NCBI RefSeq assembly: GCF_021739025.1
Contig: NZ_JAKKOT010000002.1
Coordinates: forward strand, 1-64,000
Reading direction: 5' to 3'
Origin: Gordonia liuliyuniae
GTDB taxonomy: Bacteria; Actinomycetota; Actinomycetes; Mycobacteriales; Mycobacteriaceae
Length of the DNA: 64,000 nt
Under the pieces are notes generated by a model. That model searched no databases. It was not told where the DNA came from and saw only the letters and a program-made list of their open reading frames with translations. Below, piece after piece: positions 25,772-34,743 of the stretch. A program made the translations under genes and the position numbers. Every line of letters starts with the position of its first letter. Within the stretch, counting starts at the first letter, position 1.

Positions 25772-26485
25772 ATGCGTTCGTTATGGAGATCCTTCGGTGC
25801 GGCGGCGACAGCGGTCCCACGCGAGATCGTCGCCATCGGCATCTCGATGTGGGTGATCGGAACCTCATACGGCGCCGCCGCGCACGGCATCGGCCTGGCG
25901 TGGTGGCAGATCGTATTGATGGCCTGCGTCGTCCTCGCCGGGTCGTCGGAGTTCGTCATGGTCGCCGTCGTCGCAGGAGGCGGCCTGCCGGTCGTCGGCG
26001 CGCTCACCGGGCTCCTGATGAACATCCGCAACGTCTCATACGGACTGTCGGCCGGACGATTCTTCCGGCGTGATCGCACCCTCTTCGCCGCCGCCCACCT
26101 GGTGAACGACGAGACCGCCGTCTACTCCGCGCCGCACCGCGACCCCGCGACGGCGCGATCGGCGTTCCTGATCTGCGGTGTCGCCGTCGCCCTGTGCTGG
26201 CCGCTCGGGGCGCTCACCGGAGCACTCGTCGGCCAGGTGATCGGTTCACCTGAAGCACTCGGGCTCGACGCGGCGTTCCCTGCGCTCCTCGTCGCACTCG
26301 CGCTACCCGCCGTGCGAGACCGCGATACCCGATGGGCTGCGATCTTCGGCGCGACGATCGCGCTGGCCACCGCCGGGTTCGTCGCCGCCGGAATCCCCGT
26401 CGTCCTGGCGCTTCTCGGTATCCCGCTCGGCCTTCTCGTGACGAGCCGCAGAGCGGTGCCCGCCCGAGAGAAGGCCACATCGTGA
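25772..26485 (+). CDS. azlC: Branched-chain amino acid exporter, large subunit
   Basis: A 237-residue membrane protein with about seven hydrophobic helices. The conserved AzlC N-terminal region VPREIVAIGISMWVIGTSYG and the LLMNIRNVSYGLS segment are visible. With AzlD it forms a two-component efflux system of the LIV-E type. Three in-frame ATGs exist (25760, 25766, 25772); none has a ribosome site, and the last fits a leaderless transcript. It overlaps azlD by four bases. Confidence 0.88.
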   Translation: MRSLWRSFGAAATAVPREIVAIGISMWVIGTSYGAAAHGIGLAWWQIVLMACVVLAGSSEFVMVAVVAGGGLPVVGALTGLLMNIRNVSYGLSAGRFFRRDRTLFAAAHLVNDETAVYSAPHRDPATARSAFLICGVAVALCWPLGALTGALVGQVIGSPEALGLDAAFPALLVALALPAVRDRDTRWAAIFGATIALATAGFVAAGIPVVLALLGIPLGLLVTSRRAVPAREKATS

Positions 26486-26802
26486 CGGGATGGCAGTTCG
26501 CCGGGGCCCTCGCAGTACTGGCCGCCGGCACGTACGCGCTCCGCGTGGTCGGCTTGATGCTACGAACCAGGACTACCGTGTCACCTGCCGTCGAAGCTCT
26601 GATGGAACGATCGACGATGGTTCTGCTGATCGCGGTAGGACTCACCACCACCCTGTTCGAGGGCAGCGATCTCGCCGGGCCCGCCCGACCGATCGGGGTA
26701 GCCGTCGGCGTCCTCGCCGCCTGGTTCAAAGCGCCGCTCGTCGCCATCATCGTCGTGGCTGCGGCATCGACGGCCGTACTGCGGCTGTCAGGCGTACCGT
26801 GA
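26482..26802 (+). CDS. azlD: Branched-chain amino acid exporter, small subunit
   Basis: A 106-residue membrane protein with four hydrophobic segments. The first contains TYALRVVGLMLR, the conserved AzlD segment. Its GTG start at 26482 overlaps the azlC stop (GTGA), giving coupled translation as usual for this pair. It converges on the lactate monooxygenase gene with a six-base gap. Confidence 0.88.
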   Translation: MTGWQFAGALAVLAAGTYALRVVGLMLRTRTTVSPAVEALMERSTMVLLIAVGLTTTLFEGSDLAGPARPIGVAVGVLAAWFKAPLVAIIVVAAASTAVLRLSGVP

Positions 26803-26808
26803 GTCCGC

Positions 26809-28098
26809 CTACACCTTCTTGAGCACCGACCGGTCAAGAGTCCGCACATCGGTCTGGCCGGACAACCCCAACGTGAGGTCGAGTTCGGCGACGATATTGG
26901 CGACCGCGTCCCGGGCGCCAGCCGCGCCGGCCAGCGCCAAGCCGTACATGTGCGGGCGACCGATGCAGACGGCGTCCGCGCCGAGGGCGAGCGCTTTGAA
27001 CACGTCCGCCCCGGTGTAGAACCCGGAGTCGACTAGGACCTTCACGCGCCCCTCGACGACGTCCGCGACGTCGACCAACGCGTCGGCCGACGAGATCGAG
27101 CCGTCCACCTGTCGTCCGCCGTGGTTCGACACGATGATGCCGTCGACGCCGACGTCGACCGCCTTCCGCGCATCATCGGGATGCAGCACGCCCTTGAGGA
27201 CGATCGGCAGCGATGTCATATCTCGCAGCGTGACGATGTCGGCCCAGCTCAACGTCGGCCGGGAGTAGATGTCCAGGAAGGTCTCGACCGCCGCGCGCGG
27301 CTCCGGGGCAGTGAGGTTTCGACGAATGTCGCCCGGCACGTTCTTCGCGATGGAGAACAGAGTCTTGATCGCGCCGATGCTGACTTCCGGCTTCTCGCTG
27401 ACCGCACCCTTGAGCCGTTCGGCGACGATCTCCCAGAAACTCGGATCGGAGGTGTACTGGTCGATGCCCTCGGCGCGCGCGAACGGCAGCGATCCCAGGT
27501 TGAGGTCCTGCGGCCGCCAGCCGAGCATCGTGGTGTCGAGGGTGACGGCGATCGCCGCCGCACCCGACTGCTCCGCGCGGCTCACCAGGCTCCTGACGAG
27601 CCGGTCATCGGTGGACCAGTAGAGCTGGAACCAGCGCGGCGCACCGCGGCTGACCGAATCCATCTCGGCGGCAACGTCTTCCATCGGGGCGCACCCCTGA
27701 TTGGAGAAGATGTACGGCAGCCCGAGCTCGGCTGCCGCATGTCCGATATGGATGTCGGCGCGATCGTGAGCCAGCGCGCCTGCGCCTACCGGCGAGAACA
27801 GGACGGGCGCGGGCAGCGTCTGCCCGAACAACTCGATCTCGAGGTTGCGGTCGCTGGTGTCGCGCAGCATGCGCGGGACGATGGCCCACCGGTCCAGAGC
27901 CGCACGGTTGGCCGCCATCGTCCGGCCCTCCCCCGCGCCGCCCGCGATGTACGCCCATCCGCGTGCGCTCATCTTCGCCTTCGCCCGCTTCTCCAACGTC
28001 GCGAAATCGGTCGGCACGGACGGAGTGCGCCCGTGAACGCCCGCCCGATAGATCTCGTTCTGCCGCGCCCGCCCGTAGTTCTCAGCCATGGGGTTCAT
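26809..28098 (-). CDS. FMN-dependent alpha-hydroxy acid oxidase, lactate 2-monooxygenase type
   Basis: A 429-residue flavoenzyme of the lactate 2-monooxygenase/lactate oxidase family. LFSPVGAGALAH, the TLDTTMLGWRPQDLN region, the FMN-phosphate loop VDSGFYTGADVFKALALGADAVCIGRPHMYGLA and the active-site IIVSNHGGRQVDGS (catalytic His) are conserved. The long loop after TLDTTMLGWR is typical of lactate 2-monooxygenase, which makes acetate, CO2 and water from lactate. The true substrate could be another 2-hydroxy acid. ATG 28098 has AGGA four bases upstream; ATG 28089 is an alternative. Confidence 0.9.
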   Translation of the reverse strand: MNPMAENYGRARQNEIYRAGVHGRTPSVPTDFATLEKRAKAKMSARGWAYIAGGAGEGRTMAANRAALDRWAIVPRMLRDTSDRNLEIELFGQTLPAPVLFSPVGAGALAHDRADIHIGHAAAELGLPYIFSNQGCAPMEDVAAEMDSVSRGAPRWFQLYWSTDDRLVRSLVSRAEQSGAAAIAVTLDTTMLGWRPQDLNLGSLPFARAEGIDQYTSDPSFWEIVAERLKGAVSEKPEVSIGAIKTLFSIAKNVPGDIRRNLTAPEPRAAVETFLDIYSRPTLSWADIVTLRDMTSLPIVLKGVLHPDDARKAVDVGVDGIIVSNHGGRQVDGSISSADALVDVADVVEGRVKVLVDSGFYTGADVFKALALGADAVCIGRPHMYGLALAGAAGARDAVANIVAELDLTLGLSGQTDVRTLDRSVLKKV

Positions 28099-28178
28099 TG
28101 TGTCCTACGCCATGGCACCCGTGTGGAACGTGCGGAACGGCGGGAGCGAACAGTGCCCGATCGGCCGGCGGGTTGCGA

Positions 28179-28652
28179 TCAGCGAGTGAGGAAGAAGTAG
28201 AAGTGCTTGTCGCGGACGAGGGACGTGCTGCCGTTCATGACGCCCATCAGGGTGTCGTCGTCGACTCGTTTGAAGTGGTCGATCACCGGCTGGCCGTCGT
28301 ACACCATCGACGCGGTGAGTTCGCCGCGGAACTCGACCATCCACAGGCTGGCCGGGCCCTTGCCGATCTCGAGGTTCGAGTACAGTTCACCGTCCTCGGC
28401 GCGGCAGACCATCGGTGCGACGTCGTATCGTCCGCGCAGCCACTTGCCGTACCAACCGACCGTCTTGAGTTGGCCGTCGAGCGCATGCCCGGACGGGAGT
28501 TCGCCACCGCGCCAGTCACCGATGACATCGTCGATCGCAACGGGGGCCAGCGCAGCCCAGATCGCGTCGAGGTCGGCCGGCGCACTGATCTCCTGAGACT
28601 CGGCGAGGCGCCGGAACTCGGCGACCGCCTGCTGCTGCGTAAGTTCACTCAT
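28179..28652 (-). CDS. GXWXG / DUF4334 domain protein
   Basis: A 157-residue soluble protein. The GXWXG motif is seen in DVIGDWRGGELPSGHALDG (about residues 42-60), and the remaining part, with WYGKWLRGRYDVAPMVCR and FRGELTASMVYDGQPVIDHF, matches the DUF4334 domain that normally follows it. The fold is lipocalin-like; function is unknown. The ATG at 28652 begins MSELTQQQAVAEF. It is downstream of ku on the same strand, with a 58-base gap, but a functional link is not evident. Confidence 0.8.
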   Translation of the reverse strand: MSELTQQQAVAEFRRLAESQEISAPADLDAIWAALAPVAIDDVIGDWRGGELPSGHALDGQLKTVGWYGKWLRGRYDVAPMVCRAEDGELYSNLEIGKGPASLWMVEFRGELTASMVYDGQPVIDHFKRVDDDTLMGVMNGSTSLVRDKHFYFFLTR

Positions 28653-28710
28653 GCTCGACGAGTCTACGAGCACACCACACCGAGCACAATCTGATCCTCG
28701 GCGTTATCAG

Positions 28711-29496
28711 TTACCCTGCGGCCCGATCCTTCACCGATGCCTGCAGCGCGGCGAGAAGATCGGCGACCTCGTCGTCGCCCTCGTCTGCCTTCGCCTTTTC
28801 CGGTTCGGCGAACGCCTGGTCGCCACCGGCCTTCGCCTCGATCAGTTTCGACAACTCCGCCTGATAGGTGTCCTCGAACTGCGACGGGTCGAAGTCGGAG
28901 GCCATGGTCTCGATGAGCGATGCCGCCATATCGAGCTCCTTGTCCCGGATCTCGACGTCCGACGACAGAAAGTCGAAGTCGGCCGCTCTGACCTCGTCGG
29001 GCCACAACAGCGTCTGCAGCGTCATCACCCCGTCGATCACCCGAAGCGCCGCCAGTCTCGTCCGATTCCGCAGCGTGAAGTTCGCGATCGCCAACCGCTC
29101 GGTGCGTTCGAGCGCTTTAGCAAGCAGCACATACGCTTTCGGGGATTTCGAGGACGGCTCCAGGTAGTAGGGCTTGTCGAAGTAGATGGGATCCACCTGG
29201 TCGATCGGCACGAACTCGAGGATCGAGATCTCGGGGCTCCGCGTGACCGGCAACTCCGCGAGATCGGCCTTCGTCAGGATCACCGGCTCGCCGGCATCGG
29301 ACTCGTACGCGTTGGCGATATCCGCGTACTCGACCTCGGCGTCCGTCCCCTCGCGCACCCGCCGATAACGGATCCTGGTGCCGTCCTTCGCGTCGACCTG
29401 ATGCGAACTCCGGTCGTGGCTCTCCGTCGCCGAATACACCTTGACCGGCACGTTCACCAGGCCAAAGCTCAGGTCACCCTTCCAGATGGAGCGCAT
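28711..29496 (-). CDS. ku: Ku homodimeric DNA end-binding protein
   Basis: A 261-residue bacterial Ku for non-homologous end joining. The beginning MRSIWKGDLSFGLVNVPVKVYSA is diagnostic, and KPYYLEP, RLAALRV and MTLQTLLWPDEV follow in the core barrel. The C-terminal tail is acidic (KADEGDDEVADLLAAL) and lacks the long Lys-rich extension seen in some Ku proteins. The ATG at 29496 is the only start consistent with the family. It is divergent from ligD across 96 bases, the classic NHEJ pair. Confidence 0.95.
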   Translation of the reverse strand: MRSIWKGDLSFGLVNVPVKVYSATESHDRSSHQVDAKDGTRIRYRRVREGTDAEVEYADIANAYESDAGEPVILTKADLAELPVTRSPEISILEFVPIDQVDPIYFDKPYYLEPSSKSPKAYVLLAKALERTERLAIANFTLRNRTRLAALRVIDGVMTLQTLLWPDEVRAADFDFLSSDVEIRDKELDMAASLIETMASDFDPSQFEDTYQAELSKLIEAKAGGDQAFAEPEKAKADEGDDEVADLLAALQASVKDRAAG

Positions 29497-29592
29497 GCTG
29501 CGATTGTGCCACGACTGGGCACTCGTCGAGTGGAGTCGGCGCAGCGACCGGGTTCGACGCGGCGGGGCCCCGGACACGGCAGAATCGATTCC

Positions 29593-31551
29593 ATGCCCGG
29601 ATCCAAGCTGGAGGTCGACGGACGGTTCATCGCGGTGACGAACCTCGACAAGGTGATGTATCCCGGCGACGGCACGCGCAAGTTCGACGTGCTGCAGTAC
29701 GTTCTGGCGGTAGCGGACGCGATGCTGCCGCATATCGCGTCCCGCCCCGTCACCCGTAAGCGGTGGCCTCACGGCACTGGGTCCGGCCCGTTCTTCGAGA
29801 AGGCTCTCCCGTCAGGCACACCAGACTGGCTGGCACGCTTCACGATCGCGCACGCCGACGGCACGACCATCTATCCAGTCGCACGGTCGGCGGCCGACCT
29901 GGTGTGGCTCGCACAGATGGCCGCGCTGGAATTGCACGTACCGCAATGGCGCATCGATCTGTCGGGCGTCGGATCGGCGGGCGACGAGTCCCGTCGCACC
30001 GACCGACTCGTCATCGACCTCGATCCCGGACCGGACGTCGGTTTGCACCGGTGCGCCGAGGTCGCGCTCGCGATACGTGACATCCTCGCCGACGCAGGCC
30101 TCGCCTCCTACCCGGTGACCAGCGGCGGCAAGGGCATCCACGTGTACGCGCGGTTTCCGGCACCGGTGAAGTCGGAGTCGGCGCGCGCCGTTGCGAAGCA
30201 GATCGCCGACTCGCTCGCCGCCGCGCACCCGAAAGACGTGACGGCGTCGATGGCGAAAACCGCGCGCGTCTCGAAGGTGTTCTTGGACTGGAGCCAGAAC
30301 ACCGCGGCCAAGACGACACTCGCCCCATACTCGTTGCGCGGCAGCGAACGACCGTTGGTCGCCGCACCGCGGACCTGGGACGAACTCGCCGACCCGACCC
30401 TCGCACAGCTCGACTTCCGCGACGTCCTCGACCGCATCGGCGAGTCCGGCGACCTTCTCGCCGATCTCGACCCGGCGATCGACCCGGTCGTCACGGCCCC
30501 AGACACCAATGCACCAGACACCGATGCACCAGACAGCAACACCGTGGACCTCGGCGAGTACCGCAAGGCGCGGTCGTCGCGCCTGGCCGCGGAGCCGGGT
30601 CCGACACGGGTCACCGGAACCACGGCGGGCATCAGACCGATGCTTGCGGCCGACGAGGCGATCGACGGGCTGACCGACGACGCGTGGGCGTTCGAGGGGA
30701 AGTGGGACGGATATCGGATCCTGGCCCGGCACGACGACGGCGACATCCGCTTGTGGTCGCGGTCCGGCGTCGACATGACAGCCGACTTCCCGGAGTTGCG
30801 CGAGCTGGGATCCGTGCTGCGCGGGTTCGACGTCGTCCTCGACGGGGAGGTGGTCGCGTACGACGCCGGGGGCCGCACCGATTTCGGGCTCCTCGCCTCC
30901 CGGAACCACCGCGACGACGACTACACGCTCGCCTACCTCGTGTTCGACGTCGTCGAGTTGAACGGTACCGACCTCACCGCGACGCAGTGGGGCAAACGGC
31001 GGCAGATTTTGGACGAGCTCACCCCCGTCATCGAGGCGGCGGCCATCGCCGAGGTCCCTCCCCTACTGCCGGGGCCGGGCGCGGACGCCGCCGAACACGC
31101 CAGGGCGAACGGGTGGGAGGGCATCGTCGCGAAGCGGCGCGCGTCGACCTACCAGCCGGGCCGCCGCGGTCCGGACTGGCGAAAGCATAAGAACTGGAAC
31201 GACATCGAAGTGGTGATCGGCGGGTACCGTCCCGGTCGCGGCGGACGGTCGGGGACCATCGGATCACTGTTGGTGGGACTGCCGGCCGAGACCGGTCTGC
31301 GCTACATCGGGCGGGTCGGCACCGGCTTCACTGACGCTGATCTCGCCGCGCTGTTGGCGGAGTTGAAGCCGCTGACGATCGGCCGCAGCCCGTTCGTCGG
31401 CACGCTCGACAAGCCGGTCGCGTCGAGCGCGACGTGGGTGCTGCCCAAGCTCGTCGCCGACGTCCGTTTCATGGACTGGACGTCCACCGGGCATCTGCGC
31501 CACCCGAGTTGGCGGGGCATCCGACGAGACAAGTTGCCGGGCGACCTGTAG
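29593..31551 (+). CDS. ligD: NHEJ DNA ligase with polymerase domain, lacking the phosphoesterase domain
   Basis: A 652-residue protein. Residues 1-280 are the primase-like polymerase domain, with metal-binding Asp142 and Asp144 (VIDLDPGPD) and SGGKGIHVYARFP. A linker (290-340) contains short APDT/APDS repeats. Residues 345-650 are the ATP-dependent ligase domain with nucleotidyl Lys370 in EGKWDGYR, DGEVVAYD, and EGIVAKRR. The 3'-phosphoesterase domain that lies between them in the 759-residue M. tuberculosis LigD is absent: neither the length nor its His/Asp motifs are present. It seals and fills ends held by Ku, which is encoded divergently. Confidence 0.93.
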   Translation: MPGSKLEVDGRFIAVTNLDKVMYPGDGTRKFDVLQYVLAVADAMLPHIASRPVTRKRWPHGTGSGPFFEKALPSGTPDWLARFTIAHADGTTIYPVARSAADLVWLAQMAALELHVPQWRIDLSGVGSAGDESRRTDRLVIDLDPGPDVGLHRCAEVALAIRDILADAGLASYPVTSGGKGIHVYARFPAPVKSESARAVAKQIADSLAAAHPKDVTASMAKTARVSKVFLDWSQNTAAKTTLAPYSLRGSERPLVAAPRTWDELADPTLAQLDFRDVLDRIGESGDLLADLDPAIDPVVTAPDTNAPDTDAPDSNTVDLGEYRKARSSRLAAEPGPTRVTGTTAGIRPMLAADEAIDGLTDDAWAFEGKWDGYRILARHDDGDIRLWSRSGVDMTADFPELRELGSVLRGFDVVLDGEVVAYDAGGRTDFGLLASRNHRDDDYTLAYLVFDVVELNGTDLTATQWGKRRQILDELTPVIEAAAIAEVPPLLPGPGADAAEHARANGWEGIVAKRRASTYQPGRRGPDWRKHKNWNDIEVVIGGYRPGRGGRSGTIGSLLVGLPAETGLRYIGRVGTGFTDADLAALLAELKPLTIGRSPFVGTLDKPVASSATWVLPKLVADVRFMDWTSTGHLRHPSWRGIRRDKLPGDL

Positions 31552-31554
31552 GCG

Positions 31555-32523
31555 TCAGCTGAAGTATCGACGCGGGTTGTCGACCAGCATCGTCGTCAAC
31601 TGTTCCTCGGTGACCCCGCGTTCACGCAACGCGGGTATCACGTCGTCGCTGATGTGATTGAAGTTCCAGTTCGGCACCGCCTGCTCCTTGGCGTCGGCCA
31701 CGAACCAGTCGATGAAACAGGCCGCGTCGTGCGCGAGGACCATCTTCTCCGCGTAGCCGCGGCGCGCCATCTCGACGACGGTGTCGACGCGTTGCTCGAA
31801 TGGCAGCAGCAGATCGAGACCGAACCGGTCCATGCCGAGGTACGAGCCTGCGTCGGCCACCCGGCACAGATAGTCGAGGTCTGTCGAGTCGCCCGAGTGC
31901 CCGATGACGACCTTCGACAGGTCGACGCCTTCCTCGGCGAGCACCCGTTGTGCGACGAGACCGGACTCGGTGTGCGGGTTGGTGTGCACCGTGATCGGCT
32001 TGCCTGTCTCGACATGCGCCTGCCCGACGGCGCGCATCACCCGTTCGACGCCCGGAGTGAGACCCTGGACTTCGATCGCGCATTTGAGGAACGCCGCTTT
32101 CACCGCAGTGCCTGCGATGCCGTCGCGGATGTCTTTCACAAACAGTTCCACCATCGGCTCGGCGACGTCGAACAGCAGACCCGGCCCGTTGTAGTGGAAC
32201 TGGAAGGGGACCTCGTTGTACGTGTAGATGCCGGTCGCCGCGATGATGTTGATGTCGGCCTGCTCGTTGACCGCCTGGATGCGCGGAATGTAGCGGCCGA
32301 GGCCGATGACGGTCGGATCGACGATCGTGTCGATCCCCCGCGCTTTGCATTCACGTAGCTTCGTGACGGCGTCGGCCACGCGGGCGTCCTCGTCCCACCT
32401 GCTCGGATAGTCCGGGTAGTTCTGCTGCATCTCGGTGCCGATTACGAACACGTGCTCGTGCATCAGGACGTTCCCGAGCGACGCGGTGTCCACCGGTCCG
32501 CGGACAGTTTCGACGTTCGACAT
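31555..32523 (-). CDS. php: Phosphotriesterase-family metal hydrolase
   Basis: A 322-residue binuclear metallohydrolase of the amidohydrolase superfamily, related to Rv0230c. Metal ligands are visible: MHEHVFV (HxH), Lys in AAFLKCA (probably carboxylated), ITVHTNPHT, IGHSGDS, and the final Asp in VLAHDAACF. Related enzymes hydrolyse lactones; phosphotriesterase activity may be secondary. ATG 32523 is preceded by GAGGGGG. It follows the monooxygenase gene on the same strand after a hairpin, so it is probably a separate unit. Confidence 0.88.
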   Translation of the reverse strand: MSNVETVRGPVDTASLGNVLMHEHVFVIGTEMQQNYPDYPSRWDEDARVADAVTKLRECKARGIDTIVDPTVIGLGRYIPRIQAVNEQADINIIAATGIYTYNEVPFQFHYNGPGLLFDVAEPMVELFVKDIRDGIAGTAVKAAFLKCAIEVQGLTPGVERVMRAVGQAHVETGKPITVHTNPHTESGLVAQRVLAEEGVDLSKVVIGHSGDSTDLDYLCRVADAGSYLGMDRFGLDLLLPFEQRVDTVVEMARRGYAEKMVLAHDAACFIDWFVADAKEQAVPNWNFNHISDDVIPALRERGVTEEQLTTMLVDNPRRYFS

Positions 32524-32656
32524 GGCGACCCCCTCATAATGACTCGCACCACAGCGGCACGAACTCGGAGTCTGTCCCACGTGCCACGGCGCGTCAACCA
32601 CCGACGCGCTCGCTGCGTCGACGTCCCGGGCAGGCGACGAATCACGCCCCGACGTC

Positions 32657-32696
32657 GATCGAGCGGAGTCGCTCGCTACCGGGACTCCGCTCGATC
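32657..32696. terminator. Hairpin with perfect 14-base arms
   Basis: GATCGAGCGGAGTC (32657-32670) pairs with GACTCCGCTCGATC (32683-32696) around a 12-base loop. It begins nine bases beyond the stop of the monooxygenase gene and probably ends that transcript. No T-run is present. Confidence 0.65.
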
Positions 32697-32705
32697 AGCC
32701 GTGAC

Positions 32706-34541
32706 TCAGCTCAGGTGGTGCACTTCCTGCAACCCGTAGACCGGGGTGTCCAGTCCTTCGAAGCGCGCTTTCAGCTGCAGCGCGAGGTACAGCGAGTAGT
32801 GGCGCGACTGGTGGAGGTTTCCGCCGTGGAACCACAGATTCGGCTGTTGGGTTGGCTTCCACATGTTGCGCTGTTCGCCTTCCCACGGGCCCGGATCCTT
32901 GGTGGTGTCCGAGCCGAGGCCCCACACTTTGCCGACCCGGTCGGCGACTTCCTGGCCCATCAGGTCGGCGGCCCACCCGTTCATCGACCCGTACCCGGTC
33001 GCGTAGACGATGACGTCGGCGGGCAACTCGGTGCCGTCCTCGAGCACCACGCTGTTCTCGGTGATCTCTTTGACGCCGCCCTTGGCGAGCTTGATGGTTC
33101 CGTCGGCGACGAGGTCGCACGCGCCGACGTCGATGTAGTAGCCGGAGCCGCGCCGCAGATACTTCATGAACAGGCCGGACTCGTCGTCGCCGAAGTCGAG
33201 GTCGAAACCCGCCTTCTCGAGGCGGTCGTAGTAGTCCTTGTCCTGCTCCCGGATCTGGTCGTACAGCGGGATCTGGAACTGGTGCATGATCTTGTACGGC
33301 AGCGACGCGAACGTCATGTCCGCCTTCTTCGTCGTCATCCCGCCCTGCACGGCCTCCTCACTGTAGAGGGCGCCGAGACCGATCTTCATCAGCGAAGCCG
33401 ACTTCACCACGTGCGTCGACGAACGCTGCACCATCGTCGTGTCGATACCGTTCTCCACCAGGGCTTTACAGATGTCGTGCGAGGAGTTGTTGGCGCCGAT
33501 GACGACGACCTTCTTGCCGACGAAGCCGTCCGGCCCAGGGTGATGGCTCGAATGGTGCTGGTCGCCGGCGAATGTGTCGGCGCCCGGGAACGACGGGACG
33601 TTCGGCTTGCCCGACATCCCGGTCGCGAGCACCAGCTGCGTCGGATGCAAGGTCATCTGCTCGCCGTCGCGAACGATCTCGACAGTCCACCGCCCCTGCT
33701 CCTCGTCGTACGACGCGGACGTGCACTCGGTCCGGCTCCAGTACGGAACCTCCATGACCTTGGTGTAGAACTCCAGCCAGTCGGCCACCTTGTCCTTCGG
33801 CGCGAACACCGGCCAGTTGGCCGGGAACGGCAGATACGGAAGGTGGTCGTACCAAACCGGGTCGTGCAGGCAGAGCGTCTTGTAGCGGCTGCGCCACTGG
33901 TCGCCGGGCCGGTCGTACTTGTCGACGACGAGCGACGTGACGCCCAACTGGCGCAGGCGGGCGCCGAGGGCGATGCCGCCCTGACCGCCGCCGATCACCA
34001 GGACGTACGGCTGCACGGTGCGCCCGAGCGCCGCAGCCTCGTCCTCCTGCCTTTCGGCCCACGACTTGGCGGTCGGGTCACTCCCGTGGGAGGCGCCCAT
34101 CGGGCGGGACACGCCGGTCGACTCCTCGTAGCCTTTCAGTTCCTGCAACGTGGTGAGCAGGGTCCACGCTCGGTCTTCGCCGTCGTCGTCCACGCGTAGC
34201 CGCAGCTGGCCGTCGCCTCGTCCGGTGGCGGTCTCGAACGCGATGAACGCCTCGGCGACACCGTCGGAGTCGGTCGGCTCCTCACTCGCCACGAACCCGC
34301 GCGGTCGGGTCTGCGCGAGACGTTCGGTGAGCATCGCGGCGATCTGTTCGCGACCTTCGACGGTCTTGAGGTTCCAGGTGAACGCCACCAGGTCGCGCCA
34401 GTAGCTGTCGTCGACGAACAGTGCGGCCACCGCGTACGGATCCTCGGCCGCCAGCGCCTCGTTGAACTTGCCCAGCCAGGCTTCGACCCGGTCGGCGGGT
34501 GTGCGCACCGTGTCGATCGGGGCGTCCGCTATCTGCGTCAT
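32706..34541 (-). CDS. Flavin-containing monooxygenase with N-terminal NTF2-like domain
   Basis: A 611-residue NADPH/FAD monooxygenase. Residues 1-150 resemble a SnoaL/NTF2-like fold (FNEALAAEDPYAVAALFVDDSYWRDLVAFTW). FAD binding begins at VLVIGGGQGGIALGARL (about 180-196), followed by DKYDRPGDQWRSRY. The FMO-type linker FAGDQHHSSHH and the second nucleotide motif VVVIGANNSSHDICKAL follow, then the ATGYGS segment. FMO or Baeyer-Villiger type oxidation of a small hydrophobic compound is likely. GAGAGGA lies upstream of the ATG. The divergent GAF regulator probably controls it. Confidence 0.9.
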   Translation of the reverse strand: MTQIADAPIDTVRTPADRVEAWLGKFNEALAAEDPYAVAALFVDDSYWRDLVAFTWNLKTVEGREQIAAMLTERLAQTRPRGFVASEEPTDSDGVAEAFIAFETATGRGDGQLRLRVDDDGEDRAWTLLTTLQELKGYEESTGVSRPMGASHGSDPTAKSWAERQEDEAAALGRTVQPYVLVIGGGQGGIALGARLRQLGVTSLVVDKYDRPGDQWRSRYKTLCLHDPVWYDHLPYLPFPANWPVFAPKDKVADWLEFYTKVMEVPYWSRTECTSASYDEEQGRWTVEIVRDGEQMTLHPTQLVLATGMSGKPNVPSFPGADTFAGDQHHSSHHPGPDGFVGKKVVVIGANNSSHDICKALVENGIDTTMVQRSSTHVVKSASLMKIGLGALYSEEAVQGGMTTKKADMTFASLPYKIMHQFQIPLYDQIREQDKDYYDRLEKAGFDLDFGDDESGLFMKYLRRGSGYYIDVGACDLVADGTIKLAKGGVKEITENSVVLEDGTELPADVIVYATGYGSMNGWAADLMGQEVADRVGKVWGLGSDTTKDPGPWEGEQRNMWKPTQQPNLWFHGGNLHQSRHYSLYLALQLKARFEGLDTPVYGLQEVHHLS

Positions 34542-34602
34542 CGCATGTCCTCTCCATCGTGTGGGCTATTCCCCCGTGTGGGCTGTGTGCCCTCGTTGAA
34601 TC

Positions 34603-34664
34603 TGTGTGATGGACAGCACACTCCACGAGTGATGCGGGCGACAAGGGTTGCAGAGGGTTGCAAC
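34603..34664. promoter_or_regulatory. Repeats in the monooxygenase/GAF-regulator intergenic region
   Basis: GTGTG (34603) and CACAC (about 34617) form an inverted repeat of the TGT-ACA kind used by AcoR/MimR-type activators. GGGTTGCA occurs at 34645 and 34655, a direct repeat spaced one helical turn, ending in the palindrome GTTGCAAC (34657-34664). CGTGTGGGCT is also repeated near 34558 and 34578. These are candidate activator sites. Confidence 0.45.
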
Positions 34665-34743
34665 ACCGTTGACGGGCGATGCCGACCGGGCGCACCCTGA
34701 AACGACACCAGGTGAGACAGCCACCACAATCGACCGAGGACTC

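Noticed and set aside
28651-29592. A long in-frame upstream extension of ligD.
   Set aside because: It overlaps ku on the opposite strand, and the family start is at 29593.
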